A stretch of 64,000 nt of DNA from Kitasatospora sp. SUK 42 (GTDB lineage: Bacteria; Actinomycetota; Actinomycetes; Streptomycetales; Streptomycetaceae), in NCBI RefSeq assembly GCF_015776785.2, contig NZ_LFMD02000003.1:307148-371147 (forward strand), read 5' to 3'. The notes below the pieces were generated by a model, which made no database searches, had not been told where the DNA came from, and saw only the letters and a list, made by a program, of their open reading frames with translations. The translations under genes were made by a program, and so were the position numbers. Numbering within the stretch: the first letter of the stretch is position 1; the number at the start of each line of letters is the position of its first letter. Shown piece after piece: positions 1 through 9,680 of this stretch.

Positions 1-1
1 C

Positions 2-901
2 GCCCTCGGCCACGCCGAGCTGGAGGCCCGGGACGTCGACCTGATCATCTACGTGTCCTGCACCGGCTTCATGATGCCGTCGATGACCGCCTGGCTGATC
101 AACACCATGGGCTTCCGCTCCGACACCCGCCAGGTGCCGATCGCCCAGCTCGGCTGCGCGGCCGGCGGCGCCGCCGTCAACCGCGCGCACGACTTCTGCC
201 GGGCCTACCCGGGCGCCAACGTGCTCATCGTCGCCTGCGAGTTCTGCTCGCTCTGCTACCAGCCGACCGACCTCGGCGTCGGCTCGCTGCTCTCCAACGG
301 CCTGTTCGGGGACGCCATCGCCGCCGTCGTGATGCGCGGGCACGGCGGCACCGGCGTGCACATCGAACGCAACGGCTCCCACCTCGTCCCGAACACCGAG
401 AACTGGATCTCGTACGGGATCAAGGAGACCGGCTTCCACTTCCAGCTGGACAAGCGGGTGCCCGGCACCATGGAGATGCTCGCGCCCGCGCTGCGCTCGC
501 TGGCCGGGGCCCACGGCTGGGACGTCTCCGGGCTGGGCTTCCACATCGTGCACGCCGGCGGTCCGCGCATCCTGGACGACCTGTGCCACTTCCTCAACAT
601 GGAGCCGGCGAACTTCCGTTACAGCCGGGCCACGCTGACCGAACGCGGCAACATCGCCAGCGCCGTCGTGTTCGACGCCCTCGCCCGACTGTTCGCCGAC
701 GGCGGCGTGCCCGAGGGCACCCCCGGGCTGATCGCCGGCTTCGGACCGGGCATCACCGCCGAGATGTCGCTGGGCAGTTGGGCCGAGAACCAGGGCGAAC
801 CGGTGCGCCGCCGACCGCGCGCCATCTCCACCTCCGACATCACCCTCGTCCACCCGGTGGCCCCCCGTCGTTTCCCGGCCGGCACTACGATCACCGATTG
901 A
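2..901 (+). CDS. rppA: RppA-type type III polyketide synthase (1,3,6,8-tetrahydroxynaphthalene synthase), 5' end outside the window
   Basis: The RppA family condenses five malonyl-CoA units into tetrahydroxynaphthalene, precursor of flaviolin and melanin-like pigments. The frame is open from base 2, so roughly 86 N-terminal residues lie upstream of the window. The chalcone-synthase-fold triad is intact: Cys of QLGCAAGG (codon 155-157), His of FHIVHAGG and Asn of ERGNIAS. The Cys-His and His-Asn spacings of 132 and 33 residues are those of known Streptomyces enzymes. The segment CEFCSLCYQ is also typical of RppA. The TGA at 899-901 is formed by the first bases of the neighbouring insertion element, so the native last codons are displaced. 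Family assignment is firm; the product is inferred from the family. Confidence 0.93.
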   Translation, partial: ALGHAELEARDVDLIIYVSCTGFMMPSMTAWLINTMGFRSDTRQVPIAQLGCAAGGAAVNRAHDFCRAYPGANVLIVACEFCSLCYQPTDLGVGSLLSNGLFGDAIAAVVMRGHGGTGVHIERNGSHLVPNTENWISYGIKETGFHFQLDKRVPGTMEMLAPALRSLAGAHGWDVSGLGFHIVHAGGPRILDDLCHFLNMEPANFRYSRATLTERGNIASAVVFDALARLFADGGVPEGTPGLIAGFGPGITAEMSLGSWAENQGEPVRRRPRAISTSDITLVHPVAPRRFPAGTTITD

Positions 902-1060
902 CTTCCTCCCCTTCCGGAAGGGCAGGGGGTTCCCCTCAGCCTCACGGCTGAGCCGCCGCGCGTGAGCGCAGCGGTGGGACTACTTCCTGCTTCACCGACG
1001 ACCGCCCGCCCGGAGTGCTCCGTTGAGGTCTTACACCGTCTCCACAGGCTGCGACCGCCA
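898..1060 (-). ncRNA. Putative omega RNA (reRNA) scaffold of the tnpB element
   Basis: In this family the guide RNA overlaps the end of tnpB, runs to the right end of the element and takes its guide from flanking DNA. Here the last ~120 coding bases plus the 44-base tail contain two stable hairpins (935-952 and 909-922) ending in GTCAA. The guide would then read into the rppA 3' end, minus strand from 897 downwards. The 5' boundary given is a guess; only the 3' part is supported by structure. Confidence 0.45.
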
Positions 1061-2159
1061 GCCCGGCGGCCAGGATGTTGCGTGCCGCGTTGACGTCCCG
1101 GTCGTGGACCGCTCCGCAGTCGCACTCCCATGCGCGGACGTTCAGCGGCATCCTGTCGCGGATGGTTCCGCAGGCCGAGCACAGCTTTGAGCTGGGAAAC
1201 CACCGGTCGATGGTCACCAGGTCACGGCCGTACCACTGGGCCTTGTACTCCAGCATCGTCCGCAGATCGCTCCAGCTCGCGTCCGAGATGGCCCGGGACA
1301 GCCTGCCGTTCCTGAGCATGTTGCGGACCGTCAGATCCTCGATCACGACCGTTTGGTTCTCACGGACGAGTCGAGTGGTGAGCTTGTGGAGGAAGTCCCT
1401 GCGCCGGTCGGCGATCCTCGCATGAACGCGGGCGACCTTGCGCCGGGCCTTCTCCCGGTTGGCCGAACCGTTGGCCTTGCGGGCGAGATCCCGCTGAGCC
1501 CTGACGAGCCGTTCCCGGTCACGGCGTTCATGCCGGGGGTTGGCGATCTTCTCCCCAGTGGAGAGCGCCACCAGGCTGGTGATTCCGGCGTCGACGCCCA
1601 CTGCGCTGTCGAGCATGGGCAGGGGTTCGACGCCGGGATCGTCACACAGCATCGAGACGAACCAGCGACCCGCCGCGTCCCGGCTCACGGTCACCGTGGA
1701 CGGCGACCGCCCTTCGGGCAGCGGCCGGGACCACGCGATCGCCAACGGCTCGGACATCTTCGCCAAGGTGAGTCGTCCGTCCCGGTAGCGGAACGCGGAC
1801 GTGGTGTACTCGGCGCTGTCACGAGACTTCTTCTTCGACTTGAACCGTGGATACCTGGCCCGCTTCGCGAAGAAGTTCGTAAAAGCCCCTTGAAGATGCC
1901 TGAGCGCCTGCTGCAACGGCACGGACGACACCTCGGACAGGTAGGACAGTTCCGCGGTCCTTTTCCAGGCCGTCAGCATCGCCGACGAGGCGTTGTAGCT
2001 GATCCGCTCGCCCCGCAGCGACCAGGCCTCGGTGCGAGCCTGCAACGCCATGTTGTAGACCTTCCGCACGCATCCGAACGTGCGCGACAGCTCGGCCGCC
2101 TGCGCATCGGTCGGATAGAAGCGGAACTTGTAGGCCCGCTTCACATGGGTGGCCGCCAT
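942..2159 (-). CDS. tnpB: TnpB, RNA-guided RuvC nuclease of an IS200/IS605-family element
   Basis: This 405-residue protein is the size of characterised TnpB nucleases. An N-terminal OrfB/HTH region (about 1-120) is followed by a split RuvC domain with all three acidic residues: Asp190 in GVDAG, Glu274 in VVIEDL and Asp355 in DRDVNAARN. A zinc ribbon, Cys327-x2-Cys330 and Cys346-x-Cys348, sits between the second and third. The protein is therefore probably active as an omega-RNA-guided nuclease that protects the element from loss, as known for the family. The ATG at 2159 gives the canonical start, KRAYKFRFYP following closely. The stop lies inside the terminal hairpin at 935-952, as expected where the guide RNA overlaps the 3' end of the gene. 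Confidence 0.93.
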   Translation of the reverse strand: MAATHVKRAYKFRFYPTDAQAAELSRTFGCVRKVYNMALQARTEAWSLRGERISYNASSAMLTAWKRTAELSYLSEVSSVPLQQALRHLQGAFTNFFAKRARYPRFKSKKKSRDSAEYTTSAFRYRDGRLTLAKMSEPLAIAWSRPLPEGRSPSTVTVSRDAAGRWFVSMLCDDPGVEPLPMLDSAVGVDAGITSLVALSTGEKIANPRHERRDRERLVRAQRDLARKANGSANREKARRKVARVHARIADRRRDFLHKLTTRLVRENQTVVIEDLTVRNMLRNGRLSRAISDASWSDLRTMLEYKAQWYGRDLVTIDRWFPSSKLCSACGTIRDRMPLNVRAWECDCGAVHDRDVNAARNILAAGLAVAACGDGVRPQRSTPGGRSSVKQEVVPPLRSRAAAQP

Positions 2160-2253
2160 GGTTTACAAGATACATCGTCAGATTGTGAACATCGACGGGT
2201 GATTGCCCACCGAATTGCCGGTCCTGCCCTGGCGGTGAAACGGCCACCCGAAT

Positions 2254-2271
2254 CCCCGGCCGAAGCCGGGG
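2254..2271. repeat. Left-end hairpin of the tnpB element
   Basis: CCCCGGC-CGAA-GCCGGGG forms a 7-bp stem with a 4-base loop one base inside the proposed left end. It is flanked by the complement of TTGAT at 2273-2277. It could alternatively be a small terminator, but its position at the deduced junction favours an element end. Confidence 0.55.
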
Positions 2272-2287
2272 CATCAACGAAGGAGTC

Positions 2288-2875
2288 ATGATGACAGACA
2301 CCACGGACCGCACCGACACCTCCACCAGAGCCGCCGAACTCGCCGCACTTTTCCCGGCGTTGCACGCGCCGCAGTACTGGGCCTGGGGCCGTTACGACGC
2401 GCTGTTCTCGACCGTGCTGCCGCCGGACGCGCTGGTCACCAACATCCACCTGGTCGGGTTCGCGGACGGCGACGTGGTGCTCTGCCGGGACGACCGGGAC
2501 CACTGGTTCCTGCCCGGCGGCACCCGGGAGCGGGACGAGAGCATCGAGGCCTGCCTGGAGCGGGAGCTGCGCGAGGAGGCCGGCGCCCGGCTGCTCGGCG
2601 AGCCGGACTGGCTGGGCGCGCACCGCTGCCGCACCGACGACCCGGTGCCGTACAAGCCGTGGCAGCCGCACCCGGAGAAGGCCTGGCTGTGGGGCTGGGG
2701 CGAGGTCGAGCTGGACTCCGTGCCGACCAATCCGGACGACGGCGAGCAGGTGGTCGAGGTCCGCACCGTCCCGGCCGCCGAGGCGCAGCGGCTGCTGCTG
2801 ACCGGGCACGACGCCTGGTGGGGCGAGCTGGTCGGGCTCGCGGTGGAGCTGCGCCGGCGGGCCGGGCGGGGCTGA
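2288..2875 (+). CDS. NUDIX hydrolase
   Basis: This 195-residue protein has a perfect Nudix box at about residues 78-101 (G-x5-E-x7-REL-x-EE-x-G, seen as GTRERDE...RELREEAGA). That box binds the metal and catalyses cleavage of a nucleoside diphosphate linked to another group; the substrate cannot be read from the sequence. AAGGAG at 2280-2285 is a close ribosome site for the ATG at 2288; a second ATG follows at 2291. The ribosome site and start lie just outside the insertion element. Before insertion the start would have overlapped the rppA stop as ATGA, so the gene probably belonged to the rppA operon and may now be cut off from its promoter. Confidence 0.9.
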   Translation: MMTDTTDRTDTSTRAAELAALFPALHAPQYWAWGRYDALFSTVLPPDALVTNIHLVGFADGDVVLCRDDRDHWFLPGGTRERDESIEACLERELREEAGARLLGEPDWLGAHRCRTDDPVPYKPWQPHPEKAWLWGWGEVELDSVPTNPDDGEQVVEVRTVPAAEAQRLLLTGHDAWWGELVGLAVELRRRAGRG

Positions 2876-3010
2876 GGCCGCCCCTCCCCGGCGATCGCTC
2901 CCCGGCGCCGGGGTCGCTCCCCGGCCGGAATATTCCCGCCCGGCCGGAAGACCACCGGAACGGCCGAACAACAGGAAGCAATGTCCGTTTTGCGGTGATA
3001 TGAATCGGCC

Positions 3011-3439
3011 ATGGACACCTTGCAGCTGGCCGTGGACTACCCGGTGCTCAACATCTTCTGGACGATGCTGGAGCTGTTCCTCTGGATCCTCTGGTTCTTC
3101 CTGCTGTTCAAGATCATCACGGACATCTTCCGCAGCCACGACCTGGGCGGCTGGGGCAAGGCCGGCTGGCTGGTCCTGGTGATCATCCTGCCGCTGATCG
3201 GCGTCCTCGCCTACCTCATCGCCCGCGGCAAGGACATGGGGAAGCGGGACGCCGAACAGGCCCAGCGGTCCGAGGCCGCGGTCAGGGCCTACATCCGGGA
3301 CGCGGCCGGAGCCGCACCGGCGGGTGAGGGCGGCGGCCGCAGCCACGTCGACGACCTCGCGAAACTGGCGGACCTGAAGGAGAAGGGCGTCCTCTCCGAC
3401 GAGGAGTACCAGAAGGCCAAGGACAGAATCCTGGCGTGA
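3011..3439 (+). CDS. Small membrane protein with PLDc_N and SHOCT domains
   Basis: The 142-residue protein has two transmembrane helices (about 14-37 and 54-76) separated by the polar turn DIFRSHDLGGWGKAG, the pattern of the phospholipase D N-terminal (PLDc_N) family. It ends in a SHOCT motif (about 112-141, DLAKLADLKEKGVLSDEEYQ), a short domain often found at the end of membrane or oligomerising proteins. No catalytic domain is attached, so the function is unknown. Spacing to the NUDIX gene is 135 bases; the bases just before the start are AT-rich (GATATGAAT at 2997-3005), suggesting its own promoter and a short leader. Confidence 0.85.
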   Translation: MDTLQLAVDYPVLNIFWTMLELFLWILWFFLLFKIITDIFRSHDLGGWGKAGWLVLVIILPLIGVLAYLIARGKDMGKRDAEQAQRSEAAVRAYIRDAAGAAPAGEGGGRSHVDDLAKLADLKEKGVLSDEEYQKAKDRILA

Positions 3440-3453
3440 CGGCCGGGCCGGGA

Positions 3454-3500
3454 ACGGCCGGGGCCGGTGGGCGCGCACCGCACCCACCGGCCCCGGCCGT
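3454..3500. terminator. Bidirectional terminator between convergent genes
   Basis: An 18-bp perfect inverted repeat (3454-3471 with 3483-3500) with an 11-base loop lies between the stops of the PLDc_N/SHOCT gene and tex. There is no U-tract, as usual in Streptomyces. Confidence 0.75.
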
Positions 3501-3514
3501 ACGCCCGTCGGTGC

Positions 3515-6016
<2,502 letters not shown>

Positions 6017-6128
6017 GAAGCCGGTCACCTTCTCCTTCAATGCTTTGGCCGTACGCCCTGCATTCTGGCAGGTACCGGTGACGACTCCCGGCCGGACCCG
6101 CGTCGGCCGGGCGTGGCGAGCCGGTCGG

Positions 6129-6200
6129 CCCGGGTGTGACGAGCCGGAACGGCCCGGGTGTGACGAGCCGGAACGGCCCGGGTGTGACGAGCCGGAACGG
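6129..6200. repeat. Three tandem copies of a 24-bp repeat upstream of tex
   Basis: CCCGGGTGTGACGAGCCGGAACGG is present three times head to tail (6129-6152, 6153-6176, 6177-6200) in the non-coding gap between the divergent tex and phosphotransferase genes. Function unknown; the copy number probably varies by slippage. Confidence 0.9.
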
Positions 6201-6268
6201 GGCGCCGCCGGGCATCCGTTGGCCGTCCGCCCGCCGTCCCCCGACCGGGCGGGGATCACGGGGTTGTG

Positions 6269-6308
6269 CGCAGTTCGGGAATCCGGCCCGCAGTTCGGGA
6301 ATCCGGCT
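6269..6308. repeat. Tandem pair of a 20-bp repeat before the phosphotransferase gene
   Basis: CGCAGTTCGGGAATCCGGC occurs twice in a row (starting at 6269 and 6289). The end of the second copy lies about 35 bases before the start at 6343, so it could overlap the promoter. Confidence 0.85.
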
Positions 6309-6342
6309 GAGCGCCGGCGATCCGCGCTGTACGCTGCCGGGC

Positions 6343-7242
6343 ATGTGCGCTGCCGCCCGGATGCACCCCGATGGACCGGTCGTCGACGCGGCCCTGGTAC
6401 GGCGGTTGCTCTCCGCCCAGTTCCCGCAGTGGGTGGGCCTTCCGGTCACGCCCGTCGGCTCTCCCGGAGCGGACAACGCGATGTTCCGGCTCGGGCCCGA
6501 ACTCGCCGTCCGGCTGCCCCGGGTCGAGTGGGCGGCCGGGGACGTCCGCCGGGAGCAGCAGTGGCTGCCCCTGCTGGCACCGCGGTTGCCGCTGCCCGTC
6601 CCCGCCCCGCTCGCCGTCGGCCGGCCCGCCGCGGGCTACCCGTGGGAGTGGTCGGTGCTGCGCTGGATCGACGGCGCGAACCCGGCGACGGGCGCCCTGG
6701 CCGCGCCCGAGGCGCTGGCCCGCGATCTGGCCGGCTTCGTCAACGCCCTGCGCGCCGTCAACCCGGCGGGCGCCCCAGCCGGCCACCGCAGCGTCCCGCT
6801 CGCCTCCCGCGACGGCGCCACCCGCGCGGCGATAGCCCAGCTGACCGGCTCGATCGACACGGATGCCGCAACCGCCCTGTGGGACAAGGCCCTTCGGCTG
6901 CCCGAGTACGACGGCCCGCCGGTCTGGATGCACGGCGATCTCACCCCCGGCAACCTGCTGGTCTCCCGGACCGGCCGACTCGCCGCCGTCATCGACTTCG
7001 CCCTGATGGGCGTCGGCGACCCGACCGCCGACCTGATCGCCGCCTGGAACCTACTGCCCGCCGCCGCCCGCCCCGCCTTCCGGGCCGCCCTGCGCGCGGA
7101 CGACGCCATGTGGGCCCGCGGCCGCGCCTGGGCCTTCTCGATAGCCCTGGTGACGATCCCCTACTACCGCCACACCGACCAGGCGCTGACCTCCAACGCC
7201 CGGCACGTGGTCCGCGAGATCCTCGCCGACCGCGGCTGGTAG
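6343..7242 (+). CDS. Aminoglycoside/macrolide phosphotransferase (APH) family protein
   Basis: A small-molecule kinase of the APH fold, 299 residues. The catalytic loop HGDLTPGN (about 197-204) and the metal-binding VIDFA (Asp218, in place of the usual DFG) are intact. The N-terminal lobe includes the nucleotide-contact segment AMFRLGPELAVRLPRVEW. Many chromosomal members act on antibiotics, but the substrate here is unknown. The start at 6343 follows TACGCT at 6330-6335, a -10-like box about 7 bases upstream, suggesting a leaderless transcript; ATG at 6361 is an alternative. Confidence 0.85.
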   Translation: MCAAARMHPDGPVVDAALVRRLLSAQFPQWVGLPVTPVGSPGADNAMFRLGPELAVRLPRVEWAAGDVRREQQWLPLLAPRLPLPVPAPLAVGRPAAGYPWEWSVLRWIDGANPATGALAAPEALARDLAGFVNALRAVNPAGAPAGHRSVPLASRDGATRAAIAQLTGSIDTDAATALWDKALRLPEYDGPPVWMHGDLTPGNLLVSRTGRLAAVIDFALMGVGDPTADLIAAWNLLPAAARPAFRAALRADDAMWARGRAWAFSIALVTIPYYRHTDQALTSNARHVVREILADRGW

Positions 7243-7331
7243 GGGCCGATCGGAGCCGACGGGGACCCCCGGCCGCGCTGTCGGCGGCCGTTGCTATGGT
7301 TCTCCCCGCCACTACGGTAGGGGGAACGGTC

Positions 7332-7844
7332 TTGGCACGTAGCGTGATCGACGTCAGAGTCAGCCGGCGGGTGCTGTGGGTCGGTGGGGACGCGTACCCG
7401 CTCGGCCACATCGCCCGGGCACGGCAGCTGGTGTGGTGGCCGCCCAAGCGCTCGCGGGTGATCATCAGGTACGTCCGGCAGGTGATCGGGTTCCTGGTCG
7501 CCGTCGGATTCCTCAACGCGCTCACCGGGGGCGCGCTGAACAACACGGGAGCGTCCGCCGTCCCGGGTGTGCTGCTGCTCGGGTTCCTCGCCTACTTCAC
7601 CTACCGCCTGGTCACCCGGCTGCGGCAGAAGCCGCTCTACAAGCTGGTCATCGAGACCTCCAGCTCCTCGGTCACCGCCGTGGTGAGCCACCACGCCTGG
7701 CAGGTCGAGGACCTGATCCAGCGGATCATGGAGGCGATCGACAACCCCCAGGCGGAGTTCGCGATCCAGGTCGAGAACGTCCACATCGGCGACAGGATCA
7801 ACCAGTACGGGGACCACAACATCGGAAAGCAGGTCGCACTGTGA
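7332..7844 (+). CDS. DUF6232-like membrane protein ending in a RHIM/amyloid-like motif
   Basis: The 170-residue protein starts with a beta-rich segment (ARSVIDVRVSRRVLWVGGDAY), has two adjacent transmembrane helices (about 51-67 and 77-94) and then a soluble C-terminal domain. The last 20 residues contain HIGDRINQYGDHNIG. The Q-x-G-D-x-N-I-G core resembles the RHIM/PP/BASS class of short amyloid-forming signalling motifs. The same core appears at the N-terminus of the next protein, whose GTG overlaps this stop by four bases. I chose TTG at 7332 because GGGGGAACG precedes it at good spacing; ATG at 7296 or GTG at 7344 are possible. A membrane adaptor or effector is inferred from motif pairing only. 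Confidence 0.72.
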   Translation: MARSVIDVRVSRRVLWVGGDAYPLGHIARARQLVWWPPKRSRVIIRYVRQVIGFLVAVGFLNALTGGALNNTGASAVPGVLLLGFLAYFTYRLVTRLRQKPLYKLVIETSSSSVTAVVSHHAWQVEDLIQRIMEAIDNPQAEFAIQVENVHIGDRINQYGDHNIGKQVAL

Positions 7845-8161
7845 GCACCTTCCACTTCGGGGACTCGGTCACCCAGCACGGCGACCACAACATCGGCATC
7901 GTCAAGAACCAGGGTCCGGTCGACCCCAAGGCGGCGCTGCGCGAACTCGTGACGGCCGTCGGGCAGTTGCGCGAGCAGGTGCCGGCGGAGGACCGCGAGG
8001 TGCTGGACGAGTCGCTGGAGGCCATCGGCGACGGCTCCGAGGCCTCGCCGTCCGTGCTGCGGCGGGCGCTGCGCAACATCTCCGGGGTGGCCTCGCTGGT
8101 CCGGGCGGGCGCACCGGTGGTGGAGTCCGTCCGCCGGATCCTGGACTCCTTCGACTCCTGA
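7841..8161 (+). CDS. Small protein with N-terminal RHIM/amyloid-like motif
   Basis: A 106-residue soluble protein starting MSTFHFGDSVTQHGDHNIG, whose motif closely matches the C-terminal end of the preceding membrane protein (TQHGDHNIG versus NQYGDHNIG). The rest is predicted helical, ending in SLVRAGAPVVESVRRILDSF, without a known catalytic domain. The GTGA overlap implies co-translation with the membrane partner. By analogy with amyloid-motif signalling pairs, in which a short motif templates a matching motif on a partner, the two proteins may co-assemble. That role is inference; the shared motif is plain in the sequence. Confidence 0.72.
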   Translation: MSTFHFGDSVTQHGDHNIGIVKNQGPVDPKAALRELVTAVGQLREQVPAEDREVLDESLEAIGDGSEASPSVLRRALRNISGVASLVRAGAPVVESVRRILDSFDS

Positions 8162-8181
8162 GCCCGCGATTGTCGAACCAG

Positions 8182-8218
8182 GTCAACAACTTGACTCGGT
8201 CAACCCCGCTGCTAGCCT
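8182..8218 (+). promoter_or_regulatory. Promoter and overlapping inverted repeats before a TetR gene
   Basis: TTGACT (8191-8196) and TAGCCT (8213-8218), 16 bases apart, form a good promoter for a leaderless start at 8226. Two inverted repeats share the -35: GTCAA-CAAC-TTGAC (8182-8195) and TTGAC-TCG-GTCAA (8191-8203). Their position suits autorepression by the TetR protein. Confidence 0.65.
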
Positions 8219-8225
8219 GAGAGGC

Positions 8226-8861
8226 ATGAGCGGACTGCGGGAACGCAAGAAGGAGCGGACGCGGCAGGCCATCTCCGAGGCCGCCATCACGCTCTTCCTG
8301 GAACACGGCTTCGACCAGGTGTCGGTGGTGGACGTCGCGGCCGCCGCCGAGGTATCCAAACCCACCCTCTTCACCTACTTCGCCACCAAGGAGGACCTGG
8401 TCGTCCACCGCTTCGCCGACCACCAGGAGCAGTCCGCCGAGGTGGTCCGGGGCCGGGCCGACGGCGAGACGGTGCTCGACGCCCTGCGGCGGGACTTCCT
8501 CGACGGCCTCGACCGGCGCGACCCGGTCACCGGCCTCAACGACCACCCCCAGGTGCTGGCCTTCACCGCCCTCGTCCACGGCACCCCGAGCCTGGCCGCC
8601 CGGGTCGGCGCCTACGTGGCCCGCGCCGAACAGTCCCTCGCCGAGGCGCTGCGCGAGGCCCCCGAGCTCGCCGCGCCGCGCGAACTCACCGCCGCCCTGC
8701 TCGCCGCCCAGGTCACCGCCACCCAGCGGGTCCTCGCCCTGCACAACTGGCGGCGCATCCACGAGGGCGGCCGCACCGCCGACGACCTCCACGCCGAGGC
8801 CGTCGCCGAGGCCGGGCACGCCTTCGCGCTGCTCGCCCGGGGGTACTGCTCCGGCGTCTGA
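8226..8861 (+). CDS. TetR/AcrR family transcriptional regulator
   Basis: The 211-residue protein has the TetR N-terminal helix-turn-helix (about 8-55; RQAISEAAITLFLEHGFDQVSV, then SKPTLFTYFATKEDL), followed by a ligand-binding helical domain. The start lies 7 bases after the -10 box, so the mRNA is probably leaderless. The inverted repeats over its own -35 suggest autoregulation. The target genes are unclear: the tyrosine phosphatase lies directly downstream on the same strand, 55 bases away, with a repeat array between them. Confidence 0.9.
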   Translation: MSGLRERKKERTRQAISEAAITLFLEHGFDQVSVVDVAAAAEVSKPTLFTYFATKEDLVVHRFADHQEQSAEVVRGRADGETVLDALRRDFLDGLDRRDPVTGLNDHPQVLAFTALVHGTPSLAARVGAYVARAEQSLAEALREAPELAAPRELTAALLAAQVTATQRVLALHNWRRIHEGGRTADDLHAEAVAEAGHAFALLARGYCSGV

Positions 8862-8905
8862 CACCGCCGGCGCCTGACACCGCTGGCGCTTGACACCGCT
8901 GGCTA
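8858..8905. repeat. Three tandem 16-bp repeats between tetR and the phosphatase gene
   Basis: Three near-identical units of the form (C/T)TGACACCGC(C/T)GGC(G/T)(C/A) (8858-8873, 8874-8889, 8890-8905) overlap the tetR stop and reach the -10-like TAGAGT (8904-8909) of the next gene. They may be regulatory or simple slippage repeats. Confidence 0.8.
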
Positions 8906-8916
8906 GAGTGCCGCGC

Positions 8917-9651
8917 ATGACGACGCGTCACCTCACGTTCGAAGCCCTGCACAACTTCCGCGACCTGGGCGGCTACCGGGCCGCCGACGGCCGGACCGTA
9001 CGGTGGGGCCTGCTCCACCGCTCCGACTCCCTCGGCAAGCTCACCTCCCCCGCCGACCTCGACCGGCTCCAGGCCCTCGGCGTACGGACCGTGATCGACC
9101 TGCGCTACGACTGGGAGATCGCCGCCAAGGGCCGGGTGCCCGCGTACGACGGGCTGGAGTACCACAACCTCTCGATCGAGCACCGCCCGTACGACCAGGC
9201 CGAGATCGACCCGGAGCTCGACCCCTGGCGCTACCTCGCCGACCGCTTCGCCGAGGTCGCCGAGGACGGGGTGAAGGAGATCCGCCAGGCCCTGGAGGTG
9301 ATCGCCGACGCCGAGGCCCCCGTGGTCTTCCACTGCGCCTCCGGCAAGGACCGCACCGGCCTGATCGCCGCCCTGCTGCTCACCCTGCTCGGCGTCGCCG
9401 AGGACGACATCGCCGCCGACTTCGCCCTCACCGAACTCGCCACCCCGCACCTCATCGCCGAGTGGCGGGCCGCCCACCCCGACCGCACCCTGCGCTGGCC
9501 CGGCTACGGCCGCGCCCCGGAGACCGTGATCCGCCTCGCCCTGGCCGACCTCGCCACCCGCCACGGCTCCGTCGAGGCCTACCTCACCGGCACCCTCGGC
9601 CTCGATCGCGCCCGGATCGACGCCCTGCGCACCCGGCTGCTGACCGACTGA
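8917..9651 (+). CDS. Tyrosine-protein phosphatase (Y_phosphatase3 family)
   Basis: A 244-residue phosphatase with the cysteine P-loop HCASGKDRTG (about residues 143-152), where Cys is the nucleophile and Arg binds phosphate. The family hallmark NFRDLGGYRAADGRTV lies at the N-terminus, with VRTVIDLR following. Members act on phosphotyrosine or phosphoinositides; the substrate is not predictable. TAGAGT at 8904-8909 sits 7 bases before the ATG, suggesting a leaderless transcript. The upstream GTG at 8890 lies inside the repeat array and is less likely. Confidence 0.92.
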   Translation: MTTRHLTFEALHNFRDLGGYRAADGRTVRWGLLHRSDSLGKLTSPADLDRLQALGVRTVIDLRYDWEIAAKGRVPAYDGLEYHNLSIEHRPYDQAEIDPELDPWRYLADRFAEVAEDGVKEIRQALEVIADAEAPVVFHCASGKDRTGLIAALLLTLLGVAEDDIAADFALTELATPHLIAEWRAAHPDRTLRWPGYGRAPETVIRLALADLATRHGSVEAYLTGTLGLDRARIDALRTRLLTD

Positions 9652-9680
9652 CCCGTCGGTGGGCCGGTCCAGGCCCCGGG

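Larger units (their letters stand above)
898..2272 (-). mobile_element. IS200/IS605-family (IS1341-type, tnpB-only) insertion element
   Basis: The element carries only tnpB, read on the minus strand. On that strand its right end finishes ...GGGGAGGAAGTCAA, with the palindrome CCCTTCCGGAAGGG (909-922) and the hairpin at 935-952 just inside. TCAA is a known right-cleavage motif in this family. Its left end starts after TTGAT (complement of 2273-2277) and is followed at once by a 7-bp hairpin with a TTCG loop (2254-2271). TTGAT is the target motif known for ISDra2-type elements. Removing 898-2272 restores a sensible junction between rppA and the NUDIX gene, which independently supports these ends. 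No tnpA is present, so movement would need a transposase supplied in trans. The exact ends are inferred. Confidence 0.72.

Noticed and set aside
2168..2200. A promoter for tnpB in TTCACA...TATCTT upstream of its ATG
   Set aside because: The spacer is only about 11 bases, too short for a normal sigma-70-type promoter.
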